Positions 27,199 to 36,789 of a stretch of 64,000 nt of DNA are shown one piece after another. This DNA comes from Paulownia fortunei. Lineage: Eukaryota > Streptophyta > Magnoliopsida > Lamiales > Paulowniaceae. Position numbers and translations under genes: made by a program. The notes beneath the pieces are model-generated. The model worked only from the letters and a program-made list of their open reading frames with translations. It was not told the origin of the DNA and ran no database searches. The DNA is taken from NCBI GenBank assembly GCA_019321725.1, contig CM033109.1:23033993-23097992 (forward strand), read 5' to 3'. Position 1 is the first letter of the stretch. The number at the start of each line of letters is the position of its first letter.

Positions 27199-30060
27199 AT
27201 GTTGAGATTGAAGAGACTTGTTTCAGTAACACCAAGAAATTTTAATGGTAGAAACTTACTCAAAGAAGACGAAAAGCTGTTCCCCAAGATCCCTTTACAC
27301 AATCCTTCTCAATGGACTTCAACTCGCTTTCTTGACATTTATCAGGTCGGTTGAGACTTTCCTTGAAATATGATATGTCATACTTATCAGCATTTTTGGA
27401 TTGATCCTAGAAATTAAACCAAGATGTTTCGGTGGCTAATTCGATCTTCCTGGTCCAACGTTTGGAAACCAAACAAGGGTCGATTTGAATTTTGTTTTTG
27501 AGTGAGTTATTGCAAAGAACTTAGATTTATGTCGTTTAATGGACACCCTTTTGGTTGTTTTGATCGTAGATGGGAAATAAGGATGCAATTGAGAAAGAAC
27601 GAGCTCGGCTGTGAGTAATTTTGATGTTCACTTATCTTCTTTACATTTTCTTGAAACGTCATTTTGGTTAACTGCATTTGTTTAAATGTGAATGTAAGCG
27701 TTTATATGTAATTTAGGACAGTAAAGATGAGATGAGTAGGGGTTACTTTGCTGACATGTCGGAAATGAAGCAAAATGGTGGGAAGGTATGCTAATGTTGT
27801 ATTTATTGGAATGAGGTTTTGAACACAGTTGATATTTTTATACATTTGTTTTCCAGAAAAAAAAAAAAAAAAAGTGTTGGATATTTGAGTTCGTAAGGTT
27901 GAATTCTGATGGTGGATTTTGAGTGTTGTGATATGCAGATAGCGATAGCGAATAAGATTATAATTCCAGCAATGGCAGCAGTGAAGTTTCCAACACTCGA
28001 AGTGAACTACTCGGATGGTTCTAGCCTTAAGCTGCCCATAACCTCTGATAGGGATGATGCCAATGGTTCCAAGTCAGATATCCCCAAGGCGTCTTTACTG
28101 TGTTTGTCATTTCGAGCAAGCTCGCAGGTGAAATTTGTAGATAATTGTTTTCGGTTATACCCCCCTTGGTGGTGGACTTTAATAATATATTTCCTCTATT
28201 CCTCGAATCAAAAGTGGTGCTCGTCTTTTTTTGTTCGTTTTCCTTTTAACTAATACTAACAAAATTGCACAATGTAGCTAAGTTGTGAAAAGCAAGAAAA
28301 AAGAAATAGTTGAAAATATGAACACTTCCTGAAACCTGTTTGGTCGCTTAAGAAGTCGAAATTGCGACAAAGAATCTATTCCATTTATTTTTCTGCATTA
28401 AGTTTTTCATCCACTTTGAACCTCTTAAAGCTAGTTGAAACCTTTTATACTGGAATGTGAAAGATTATGGTCTGCTGTTTGACTGTTGAAGTGCATTTTA
28501 TATCTAAAGTTGGAATGTGAATTGAGCACCTGCAAAGTAAAAGAGAACTTAGGGTTACTGAAGTAACAAGTTTTGTTACCATTTTAATTAGTTAGGTGAA
28601 TAACTGAATTTTCAGTAAAAATTCTCTCTTTTGGGAACAGAGGATGGGCCAAACAAGTGTTCCTTTTACTTGCATGGCGGTTTTTTTCCTTGATGCGAGA
28701 ACATATTCTTTCCAAGTATTTAAAGATTCCTTACAACTTAGTCGAAATTTGTCTTGACAAGTGTGTTCTTTACCTTTAATTTTTGTGATCCTTACAGCCT
28801 ATGGTGGATTCATGGAGCTCGCTATTCCTTAATACTTTTGGTCATTCCAGTGATGTACTGTTATACGAGGTACTGCATTTTTGGCCACCCTTAATTTTCT
28901 GATAAAAGAGGTTACAGTTTAAACTTTTCTTTCTTTGGCCTTATATATACCTACTCCAATAATGAAAGGGTGAAAAATATTTTTCCTCATCTTTACTCAC
29001 ATTAATATTGACTCTTAATCTGGTGCTTTATTTACTATAAAAAGAGTGGTCCAGTTTTCTTGGCTGCTTGCAGTTTTATGAAATGTCTCAGGAAATCAAG
29101 GTTTTTTATCACTATCATACATGGGCTTGATAATCCATTCTAACGACTCAAGAATCAAGATAATTTGTAAAACTTTTGTTCTTTTCTGTCATTTTTGTAA
29201 TAACTGCCATTCAATCTTTGCTTGCAGTACAAGCCCCTGGGAATGTGATGTACTATGCCCAGTTGTTTTTGTTTATTATGTATAATCCATTATTGTGTTG
29301 AGAAATCTGGTTGTCTATATTGACTCAAACTCCATAATCTGCTTTCAATTTTATCATCGACAAATATACTGTATCTTAGTGGAGTGGTAAATGCCATGAT
29401 TATTTTGACAATAAAGATGATCAGTCTCTAGGCCTCCTTCCCTTTTAACTTATAGTTGAGGACCCAAACTTGAAATTATGACGTGAATGTGACCCTCTCA
29501 TCCCGTAAAGCATTTGAATGGGGCTATAAATTAATTTGAGAAAATGTGGCAACTTGGTGGTATTGGGAAGCATTTGGCTTAATTTTATTTTAACATGTCG
29601 GGAATGGAATTGCATTTATCCTTTTCTGATAGATTGTTTCTCTTGTGTAGGTATCCTTCATAGATTCTTGGTTATTGACTCGTAGTCCTATAAAGAAGCT
29701 ACTTCTTAAGATCATGAGGAAACCCAAGCCTGGGGAAAAGCAAGATGTCCTGCAGAGGCAGATAGTTTATTCTTTTGGTGATCATTATTACTTCAGGAAG
29801 GAGCTTAAAATATTGAATCTTCTTACTGGGTATCAAGTGTTTTATGTTTCTCCTTTTCAGATATCTTTTCAGCTTCCCTTCATGATTAGCCAGATCAAAT
29901 TATTATTTTTAACTGATATATTCTAGTACTGATGATCTGCAGGTACATTTTCTTACTCGACAAACTTGGTAGAATACGATGGCAAGGTTTTGGGTTGGCT
30001 ACACAAGATGAGTTGTCATCTCTTCTGTCTTGCACATCTCTATTGCTGGAAGAGAAATAA
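27199..30060 (+). CDS. ATP10: ATP10-type mitochondrial ATP synthase assembly factor
   Basis: Seven exons: 27199-27345, 27570-27610, 27722-27785, 27939-28127, 28798-28869, 29651-29829, 29943-30060. They join in frame to 810 bases, 269 residues. The N-terminus MLRLKRLVSVTPRN is basic and lacks acids, as in a mitochondrial presequence. Conserved plant ATP10 segments follow: RFLDIYQ, DEMSRGYFADM, NKIIIPAMAAVKFP, LCLSFRASSQ, SFGDHYYFRKE and GRIRWQGFG. In yeast Atp10 helps assemble the F0 sector by associating with Atp6; the plant role is by homology. An in-frame ATG at 27121 would add 26 polar residues, so I prefer 27199 for its presequence-like start. Exons 2 and 3 are short (41 and 64 bp). No defect was seen. 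Confidence 0.85.
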
Positions 30061-30604
30061 GAAACCAATATATTGATTGGATCATCAAAATCAAGGACTC
30101 TTTAGTTGAGCAAAGTAGACAACTGTGATCTCTAGTTGGAATGGTCACGTCTTCTGATCCTATTTTCAGCTTTTAATATACAACATAATGTCATACCAGA
30201 ATGACTCCACAGGGTTTTGTTCAGAAACAGACAATGTGGCCATTTCCAGTGAAATTTTGATTGCAGGGATTTAGACATGATCCTATGCACTTGTATTTTC
30301 TTTTCCATCTATGGAACATGGTCCTTTTTTACCTATTCATATACTTAGAGTTGGAGTAAGATTTCCATGTATAAACAGATGCAATGGTTGTGGAATAATG
30401 GTTTTCTTGTGGAACACATGCTATTTGTGCACTATTGGTCTGGCGTACTTGTCTAAATTGAAGAGCTTTAATGTTTTATTTGTCCATACAACTTTTTTAC
30501 CAAATTCTGCAGGTCGTGTATTTTCCTATGAATGATACATAAGAATTATACCATGAAAGTTCTTAGCAAGTGCATTGTATATCTCTTAATTTAACTATTG
30601 GTAA
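30061..30604. other. ATP10 3' flank
   Basis: Non-coding sequence after the ATP10 stop, containing its presumed 3' untranslated region. No gene or repeat was recognised before the array block begins near 30605. Confidence 0.55.
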
Positions 30605-31286
30605 TTGCATTCTATGACTCGGTGTGTGAACTGGCTAATGTCTTCGTTGATTTTAATTTTGTTTGCTTCTAGAATGAATTCTGGACGTATACACGAAATT
30701 TAACTTTGGAACTCGGCTGTCTTTATCCATTTTTCAGTCAATTCTCTCGATGGTGATCTCTATTTGATACTTGGTCGTTTCCATTTTCCAATCACAGACC
30801 CTTTTGTTGTTCTTCATATTCATGATAACCTGATTACCATCAGTTTGTTCTGAATTCTGCTGGCTTTCTACATGATTTTTTTCCTGTCCATGCTCACATC
30901 TATGACAAGTGCCTTAAGGCCTTAACGGAACGTTGTTTTACTGGCTAGGACACATCGGGAGATTGTTCTTTTCTCACTTAACTGGAGGCCGGCTTTGAAT
31001 AACATGTCAAAGATTTTGTCTTTTGTTTTCTTGGGGACTCTTTTAGCTAATGAATATGTGTATATTTCATTGTTGTCACTAAGATAAGATTGTCTTTTAC
31101 TTGAATGAATATGTATATATTTCATTATGGTAACTAAAATATGGAAATATTTCATTTTTGGACGTAGTATGTAGAACTTGAGTTAAATGTGGCATGTCAA
31201 GTTCTGCATTCAGCAGTGATAAAGAATATTCACCTCTCAACTGTAGTGAATTAATCTTGGCAGTCTTTGTTTGCTTTTGCTCAACG
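30605..31286 (+). repeat. Array non-coding block, copy A
   Basis: This runs from about tggtaattgcattct to tttgctcaacgag. It matches copy B (32765-33400) along its length with small gaps, and its first 150 bases also match copy C (36538-36750). Shared landmarks are gaactggctaatg, cggctgtcttta, tttttcagt, atcacagaccctttt, catattcatgataacctga, accatcagtttgttct, aactggaggccggcttt and aacatgtcaaagattttgtc. No conserved reading frame is apparent. It directly precedes a coding copy, so it may carry its promoter. Confidence 0.85.
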
Positions 31287-31292
31287 AGCAAA

Positions 31293-32111
31293 ATGTTTGT
31301 ACAGTGCTGCTGCTCCATTAGCATCTATTCCTTTATAGCTGGATTTGCTGTTCTTGAGAAGGCAAGCCTCGCAGGTTCTCCTGCCCTTATTCACATATAC
31401 AGATCATTTCTTGCTACATCTCTGTTGTATTCCTGGTATTACGGCCTTGGTGTTCGCTGTCATATGCAGAAAATTCCAGAATTAGCCACCTCTCAAACCC
31501 TTGCAATGCAAGTACTTGTAGCTTACCTCAAGTTTTTGTTAACGTCTGAAGTTGTCATTTGCATACTGTATTTACATGTATGTATGATTTGGGTTCTCTG
31601 CATTATGAAAGTGGGTGTGGAATCGACACTTTATGTTTTCTTGGTACTGGCAACTCTATACGTACGGGGTACGTACTGGGCAAGGTACCGTGCTTGTCTA
31701 GATGAATGGCTGACAAATTCACCTTCTATAGCTGCCCGTCTGTGGAGAAAGAGAAAAATTGTTGAATTCGGGATGGGAATGATGGGAAGTATTCTATTTC
31801 AGAACTTCGTGAAATTGACATCCATGGAGCACGTGGTGGCCTTCATATGCTTCGCCATGGTTTGGCTTTGTTCCATTGTAGTGATCCATCCTCCCACTGA
31901 CTTTGGAATTCTCACTTTCTTGCTTGGTAATGTCTGTTTAGGTTGTACGGTGAATATATATGGAATTAAAAGTCCAACATGGATTGTATATGCCATTTGT
32001 CTTCTTCTCTTCTGGTTGCACTCCAAGCTCAAGGTCCTGTCCATGGAAGAATTAAAGCTCCCATCGGAAGAATACCTCGCATTGGAAGAAAATTTGGCTG
32101 ACTTTAACTAG
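31293..32111 (+). CDS. Unrecognised multi-pass membrane protein, array member 1
   Basis: A single open frame of 272 residues from ATG 31293 (MFVQCCCSIS). The same frame stays open to an ATG at 31194, but that part lies in the non-coding block shared with copy B, where the ATG is not kept. I see about six or seven hydrophobic segments, then a basic loop LWRKRKIVEF, a segment ending LFQNFVKLTSMEHVVAF, two more hydrophobic segments with PPTDFGI and LGNVCLGC, and a C-terminal tail after LHSKLK. Its second half is very close to the broken member at 33520-34388 and more distantly like the member at 35450-36322. About 165 bases that carry the first 16 codons in the broken member are missing here, so the N-terminus is rebuilt. 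Function unknown; probably an endomembrane or plasma-membrane protein. Whether it is expressed cannot be told. Confidence 0.6.
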   Translation: MFVQCCCSISIYSFIAGFAVLEKASLAGSPALIHIYRSFLATSLLYSWYYGLGVRCHMQKIPELATSQTLAMQVLVAYLKFLLTSEVVICILYLHVCMIWVLCIMKVGVESTLYVFLVLATLYVRGTYWARYRACLDEWLTNSPSIAARLWRKRKIVEFGMGMMGSILFQNFVKLTSMEHVVAFICFAMVWLCSIVVIHPPTDFGILTFLLGNVCLGCTVNIYGIKSPTWIVYAICLLLFWLHSKLKVLSMEELKLPSEEYLALEENLADFN

Positions 32112-32116
32112 AAAAC

Positions 32117-32265
32117 TTGGTTATTATTACTTTTCTTTCCCAATGTCAATATCTATTTTATGTTTATTTGCCTATGGTAGACACTGTCATCCTTGTTTAT
32201 ATCATAGTTAAGCAGCCCCATCTTCTCTAAACCCCTGGCTCACCTACATAGTCCTCGTGCACTCT
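32117..32265 (+). repeat. Array downstream block, copy 1
   Basis: This follows the stop of member 1 and matches 34440-34580, which follows the broken member. Shared words are ttattattact, atctatttt/atctatttg, cctgtcatcc/cactgtcatcc, gtttatatcatagttaagca, gccccatct and ggctcacctacata. It shows that the duplicated unit included downstream sequence. Confidence 0.8.
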
Positions 32266-32269
32266 TTAT

Positions 32270-32760
32270 ATGCCTATTCCAATCGATGAAGAGGGCCGAC
32301 GTGATGTAGCAGAGTTATTTTTCTCTGTTGTGTCTCCATCAGCACCTCTTTCTATGCAAGCGGATATATGTTATTCTTGAGGTCACAGTTTCTCCCACCC
32401 TTGTACGTTTATTCCGGTGTTTCATAGCCATGTCTCTGTTATACCTGGTAGTAGGCCTTAGCTCTTAATTTATGTCCATGGAATGTCCCAGAATCCGCTG
32501 CTTCCAATACCCTGTCAGTACAAATACCCATAGCGAATCTCAAGTATTTGTTTCATTCTGAAGTTTCGTTGTTCACTTTGGTTGATGAATTCATCTTCTG
32601 TAGCTGCTCATTAGTGGAGAAAGAGAAAAATCATAGAATTTACGGTGGGAATGCTGTCAGAGTTCTCTCCCAAAACCTGGTGGAACAGATATCCACAGAT
32701 CATGTGGCGGCTTTCTTGTGCTTTGCAGTGGTTCGGCTTGGTGCCCTTTCTGTGACTTAG
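32270..32760 (+). pseudogene. Decayed array member 2
   Basis: Coding similarity to members 1 and 3 is visible but scattered over frames. Recognisable pieces are a region near 32400-32560 like the first half of member 3 (accctgtcagtacaaatac; ctcaagtatttg) and 32600-32755 encoding a relative of the LWRKRKIVEF...TSMEHVVAFLCFA segment (here EQISTDHVAAFLCFAVV). There is no full frame, and the end of the gene is missing before block B starts. Confidence 0.75.
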
Positions 32761-32764
32761 TATA

Positions 32765-33400
32765 CTCTCCTGGTTGAACTGGCTAATGGCTTTGTTTATT
32801 TTAACTCTGTTTGGTTCGAGACAATAAATACTGGAAGTACACGAGAAATTTACATTGAAATCCGGCTGTCTTTACCTATTTTTCAGTTGATTCTCTCGAT
32901 AATGATCTCTGTTTGATATTTGCTCATTTCCATATTCCAACAATCACAGACCCTTTTATTGGTCCTCATATTCATGATAACCTGACTACCATCAGTTTGT
33001 TCTAAAATCTACTGGCTTTCTACATGCTTTTTTTCCAGTCCATGCTCACATCTATCGATGAGTGCCTTAAAGTTGTATCAGAACATTGTTTTACTGGCTT
33101 GAACTTATCGGGAATTTGTTCTTTTCTAACTTAACTGGAGGCCGGCTTTCATTAACATGTCAAAGATTTTGTCTTTTAATTCAACAGATATTTTCTTGGG
33201 GCCTTCTTTAGCAAATGAATATGTATATATTTCACTATCGTAATTAAAGTAATAAATTTCTTCATTTTTGGACGAAGTACCCAGGAATTTAGAGTTTAAT
33301 ATGGCACGTCAAATTCTCTATGCAGCAGTGGTAAAGAACGTTCACCTCTTAAGCATAGTGAATTAATCTTGCAGTCTTTGTTTGCTTCTGCTCAACGAGT
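32765..33400 (+). repeat. Array non-coding block, copy B
   Basis: This matches copy A (30605-31286) from gaactggctaatg to tgctcaacgag with only small gaps, and its left part matches copy C (36538-36750). It precedes the broken member 3 just as copy A precedes member 1. Confidence 0.85.
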
Positions 33401-33519
33401 TCTGGAAGTCCACACTAAATTTAACTTGAAAACTCCAGTCATAATTCTTTATCTTTTTGATCAATTTCCTGATCGAGGTTACAGTTAGGCAGCCCATATG
33501 CTCTCAACCTCTGCTAATT

Positions 33520-34388
33520 ATGCCTGCAGCAGCTGATCAGAAAGAGGGCCTAAAAGCCGTAGCAGCAATGCTTGTAGTCTGCTGCTTCTCCATTAGCATC
33601 GGTTTCTACATAGGTGGACTTTGAAGTTCTTGATGAAGCAAGCATCGCAGTTTCTCCTGCCCTTGTTCATTTATTCAGATCATTTCTAGCTACATCTCAG
33701 TGTTACTCCTGGTATTACGGCTTTGGTGTTCGTTTATTTGTCTTGAAAGTTCCAGAGTTCGCCACCTCTGAAACCCTTTCAGTACAAGTACTTGTGGCTA
33801 ACCTCAAGTGTTTGGTAACTTCTGAAGTTGCCATTTTCATACTGGCTTTTCATGTAGGTATGATTTGGTCTTTCAGCAGTATGAATATGGGTGTGGAATC
33901 GACATTTTCTGTTTTCTTGATACTGGCTACTCTATACGTAGGGAGTACATATCGGGCAAGGTACCATGCTTCTCTAGAGGAATGGCTAACAGATTCACCT
34001 TCTATAGCTGCCTGCTTGTGGAGAAAGAGAAAAATTGTTGAGTTCGGGCTGGGAATGCTAGGAAGCATTCTGTTTCAGAACTTCGTGAAATTGACATCCA
34101 TGAAGCATTCTGTTTCAGAACTTCATGAAATTGACATCCATGGAGCGTGTGGTGGTCTTCTTATGCTTTGCCTTGGTTTGGCTTTGTTCCATTGTGGTGA
34201 TCCATCCTCCCACTGATTTAGGAATTCTCACTTTCTTGCTTGGTAATGTCTGTTTGGGTTGTACGGTGAATATATATGGAATTAAAGGTCGGACATGGAT
34301 TGTATATGCCATTTGTCTTCTTCTCTTCTGGTTTCACTCCAAGCTCAGGGTCCTGCCCTTGGCATACACCAAGTTCATGGAAGAATGA
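33520..34388 (+). pseudogene. Array member 3, disrupted by a one-base insertion and a 40-bp duplication
   Basis: The upstream ATG at 33520 opens a frame MPAAADQKEGLKAV leading into CCFSISI. Near 33617 an extra C relative to member 1 shifts the frame, and the main frame resumes as DFEVLDEASI. A perfect-spacing tandem duplication of 40 bases (34064-34103 and 34104-34143) shifts it again inside the LFQNFVKLTSM segment. The last part, to the stop near 34388, is again closely like member 1. Because 40 is not a multiple of three and the insertion is one base, full-length translation is lost. The 5' end looks like the ancestral N-terminus of the family. Confidence 0.8.
34064..34143 (+). repeat. 40-bp tandem duplication inside member 3
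   Basis: Two adjacent copies beginning agcattctgtttcagaactt differ at two positions (cgtg against catg, and the last base). The single-copy version is present in member 1, so the duplication is derived. Confidence 0.95.
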
Positions 34389-34439
34389 AGCCTTGCATTG
34401 GTCCACTAATTATAATATTTCAAGTTTAAGCAGAAAACT

Positions 34440-34580
34440 CAGTTATTATTACTCATCTTTCCACTGGATTTATCTCTTGCTTAACATCTATTTGCCTGTG
34501 GCAGACCCTGTCATCCGTGTTTATATCATAGTTAAGCAGCCCCATCTGCTCAAAACCTCTGGCTCACCTACATAATAGTT
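34440..34580 (+). repeat. Array downstream block, copy 2
   Basis: Counterpart of 32117-32265, following the end of member 3. It is again followed by a decayed coding fragment, repeating the order seen after member 1. Confidence 0.75.
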
Positions 34581-34584
34581 GTAT

Positions 34585-34865
34585 TTGCTGTGGGAATGCT
34601 GGGCAGAATTCTCTCCAAAACCTGGTGGAACAGATATCCACTGATCATGTGGTGGCCTTCTCATGCTCTGCAGTGGTTTGGCTTTGTGCCATTACTTTGA
34701 TCCCTCCTCCCACCGACTTTGGAATCTTTGTTTTCTTGCTTAGCAATGTCATTTGAGTTGTAGACTGAATTTTTATGGGATTAATGGTGGTACATATTCA
34801 TGGATTGTATATGGCATTTGCCTTCTTATCTTGTGGCTGCACTTCTAGCTTACGGCTTTGTTCAT
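34585..34865 (+). pseudogene. Decayed array member 4 (3' part only)
   Basis: Only the region from VGMLG to the end of the coding part is recognisable: STDHVVAF, AVVWLCAI, PPPTDFGIFVFLLSNV, then stops, then a relative of the TWIVYA...LHSK tail. It resembles the decayed member 2 (shared aacctggtggaacagatatccac) more than the open members, so the unit that was copied already contained a decayed gene. Confidence 0.7.
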
Positions 34866-34947
34866 GGCATGCGCCTAGTTAGTTATTTTTCTTGGAATAT
34901 GCTGTTGGTCAAGTGTCATTGTTCATACTTACGACCGAACAGAGCCT

Positions 34948-35094
34948 CCATTAACAACTTGAAATTAAAAAGTAGAACGAAGTCAACTAGATTGGCTTGG
35001 CTTGTCTGTGAATCAGGGACTGCCATTAACAACTTGAAATTAAAAGTAGTACTAAGTCAACTAGATTGGCTTGTCTGCCAATCAGGGACTGCCA
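34948..35094 (+). repeat. Two-copy tandem repeat, period about 75 bp
   Basis: Copies 34948-35022 and 35023-35094 share ccattaacaacttgaaatta, gtcaactagattggctt and aatcagggactgcca. The repeat is in the spacer before member 5 and is non-coding. Confidence 0.9.
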
Positions 35095-35449
35095 CATCAG
35101 TTCAGCCACCGTGCCCTCTTGCTTCCTAAATCTCAGAATACATAGCATGGGGTTTCCTTTTCTTACATTCCCCTGCAACAGCTCAGAATTTCAGTTGCTC
35201 ATGGAAAATTTGGATTTAGGCCGTGAGCCAAGGTACTTTATTTTAATCAGAAGTTAATTTCCATAATGTTTTGAAATTTCCTAAATTTTACTCATTTGGG
35301 TATTCTTTTCCGTAATGACCTAGTTATTGGTAGTGATTTATGATATTGTGAAATAAGGTTGCTTCCACATTTACCCTGAATACAAGGGGTTCTTTTGTTT
35401 CTGATTTAACCATTTATAACTTTGGAGCATCCTTTTTCGTTAGCCGGAG

Positions 35450-36322
35450 ATGGAGATCCCAGCATTACTCTATTTCTCATGCTGGTCTCTCATTAGTATC
35501 ACTTTTCTAGGACTTGGATTCATGGCTCTGGATGAAGAGAAATCCAAGATTTCACCACTAGTTATGTTCTTATTGAATCGATTATTAGCTATATGCGTAT
35601 GCCATTCATCTACTTATGCGTTGGTTCATCGTCCTGGGGCTAATGCCTCACTAGTAAACCATCTAAAAGTGTCGATTTTTGGATTTTCCTTCCTGTTATA
35701 TGTATACATTGTGTCGGGGCCAGTACCTTTGAGGCTTATCTTGTGTTACGCCGTTCTTGTAATAGCCAGCCTCATGTTCTTCATGAGTGCAGTAGATTTC
35801 GGCCTCTCTGTTGACTTCTTGGTTAGAGCCATTATATTCTCACTCAGAGTCCACAGAGATAGGTTTTTTCCAGCCTTTGTGCTGGTTGCTGCATTCTTTA
35901 CTGCAGGTATAGCAGCAATGTTGGATGGGTTGTCTTCTGATCAGACGGGGTCGCCTGGGGCTGACCCAGAAACCAAACTCGTTGAGAAGTACTCCAAGAA
36001 GAGAAAATTTGTTGAACTTGCAGCTGCAATCTTAGCCAGCCTACTTTTCCAGATTTTGGTGAGATTCACATCATTCAGTCATGTGCTCGCCTTCTTGTGC
36101 TTTGCTGTTGCCTGGCTTGGCTGCCTTGCTCTGGTCATGCCTCGTCACGACCTTGGAATTTTTGATCTCCTAGTTTGTAATGTGCTTGTGGGTTGTGTGA
36201 ACCAATTCAGCCTTTATGCTCCTACATGGTTTGCTTATGGTGCTTCTGTTGTTCTCTTCATTTTGCACTCGAAGGTGAAAACGGTGCGCTTGGTACATGA
36301 TCATGACACTGTTTTGTGGTAA
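35450..36322 (+). CDS. Unrecognised multi-pass membrane protein, array member 5 (intact)
   Basis: An uninterrupted intronless frame of 290 residues starting MEIPALLYFSCWSL. Hydrophobic segments lie near residues 5-27, 36-55, 73-92, 94-115, 139-160, 190-208, 212-232, 240-255 and 258-277, so seven to nine membrane passes. A hydrophilic loop, about 161-188, contains TKLVEKYSKKRKFVEL. Positions shared with members 1 and 3 include KRK-VE, S-LFQ--V--TS--HV-AF-CFA--WL, D-GI---L--NV--GC, TW--YA and LHSK-K. It is a diverged paralogue, older than the split of members 1 and 3. I do not recognise the family or any catalytic motif, and suggest no function. An A/T stretch with tttataact at about 35416 could act as a promoter element. 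Confidence 0.7.
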   Translation: MEIPALLYFSCWSLISITFLGLGFMALDEEKSKISPLVMFLLNRLLAICVCHSSTYALVHRPGANASLVNHLKVSIFGFSFLLYVYIVSGPVPLRLILCYAVLVIASLMFFMSAVDFGLSVDFLVRAIIFSLRVHRDRFFPAFVLVAAFFTAGIAAMLDGLSSDQTGSPGADPETKLVEKYSKKRKFVELAAAILASLLFQILVRFTSFSHVLAFLCFAVAWLGCLALVMPRHDLGIFDLLVCNVLVGCVNQFSLYAPTWFAYGASVVLFILHSKVKTVRLVHDHDTVLW

Positions 36323-36537
36323 TGGTGGATCATTCCTGTTAATTAACTCTTTGTACACATCCAATGGTTTGAGTATGACTCTTGATTCCCTTTTTAGAGG
36401 GAAAAGAAGAGTATATTAATCCTCTATAAGTACAAAGACAAGAATGATGCTCATCAGCTTATATGAATTGCTAATTTAGTATTTTGAAGTTCTCTTTTTC
36501 CCTTCTGACAGATTTTATTATTGATTATGGTTTTGAC

Positions 36538-36750
36538 AATTGGTACTTGCATTCTAATCATCTCCTGGTTTGAACTGGCTAATGTCTTTGTTGATTTAAC
36601 TTTGTTTGCTTCGAGACAATCAATTGTGGAAGTACACGGGAAATTTAACATTGGAACTCGGCTGTCTTTATATATTTTTCAGTCGATTCTCTGGATGGTG
36701 ATCTCTGTCTGATATTTGCTCATTTCCAAATTCCAACAATCACAGACCCT
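36538..36750 (+). repeat. Array non-coding block, copy C (truncated)
   Basis: This runs from acttgcattct through gaactggctaatgtctttg, ggaactcggctgtcttta and ttttcagtcgattctct to caatcacagacccttttt. It matches the left third of copies A and B, then stops. The transposase fossil begins within about 40 bases, suggesting that insertion or an associated deletion cut the block. Confidence 0.85.
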
Positions 36751-36789
36751 TTTTAAAATGATCCCTTTTGCTTCGCAATAACAATCAAC

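Noticed and set aside
31799..34312. Minus-strand frames inside the membrane-protein array
   Set aside because: They recur in both copies only because the plus-strand coding sequence recurs. They lack hydrophobic or domain structure of their own.
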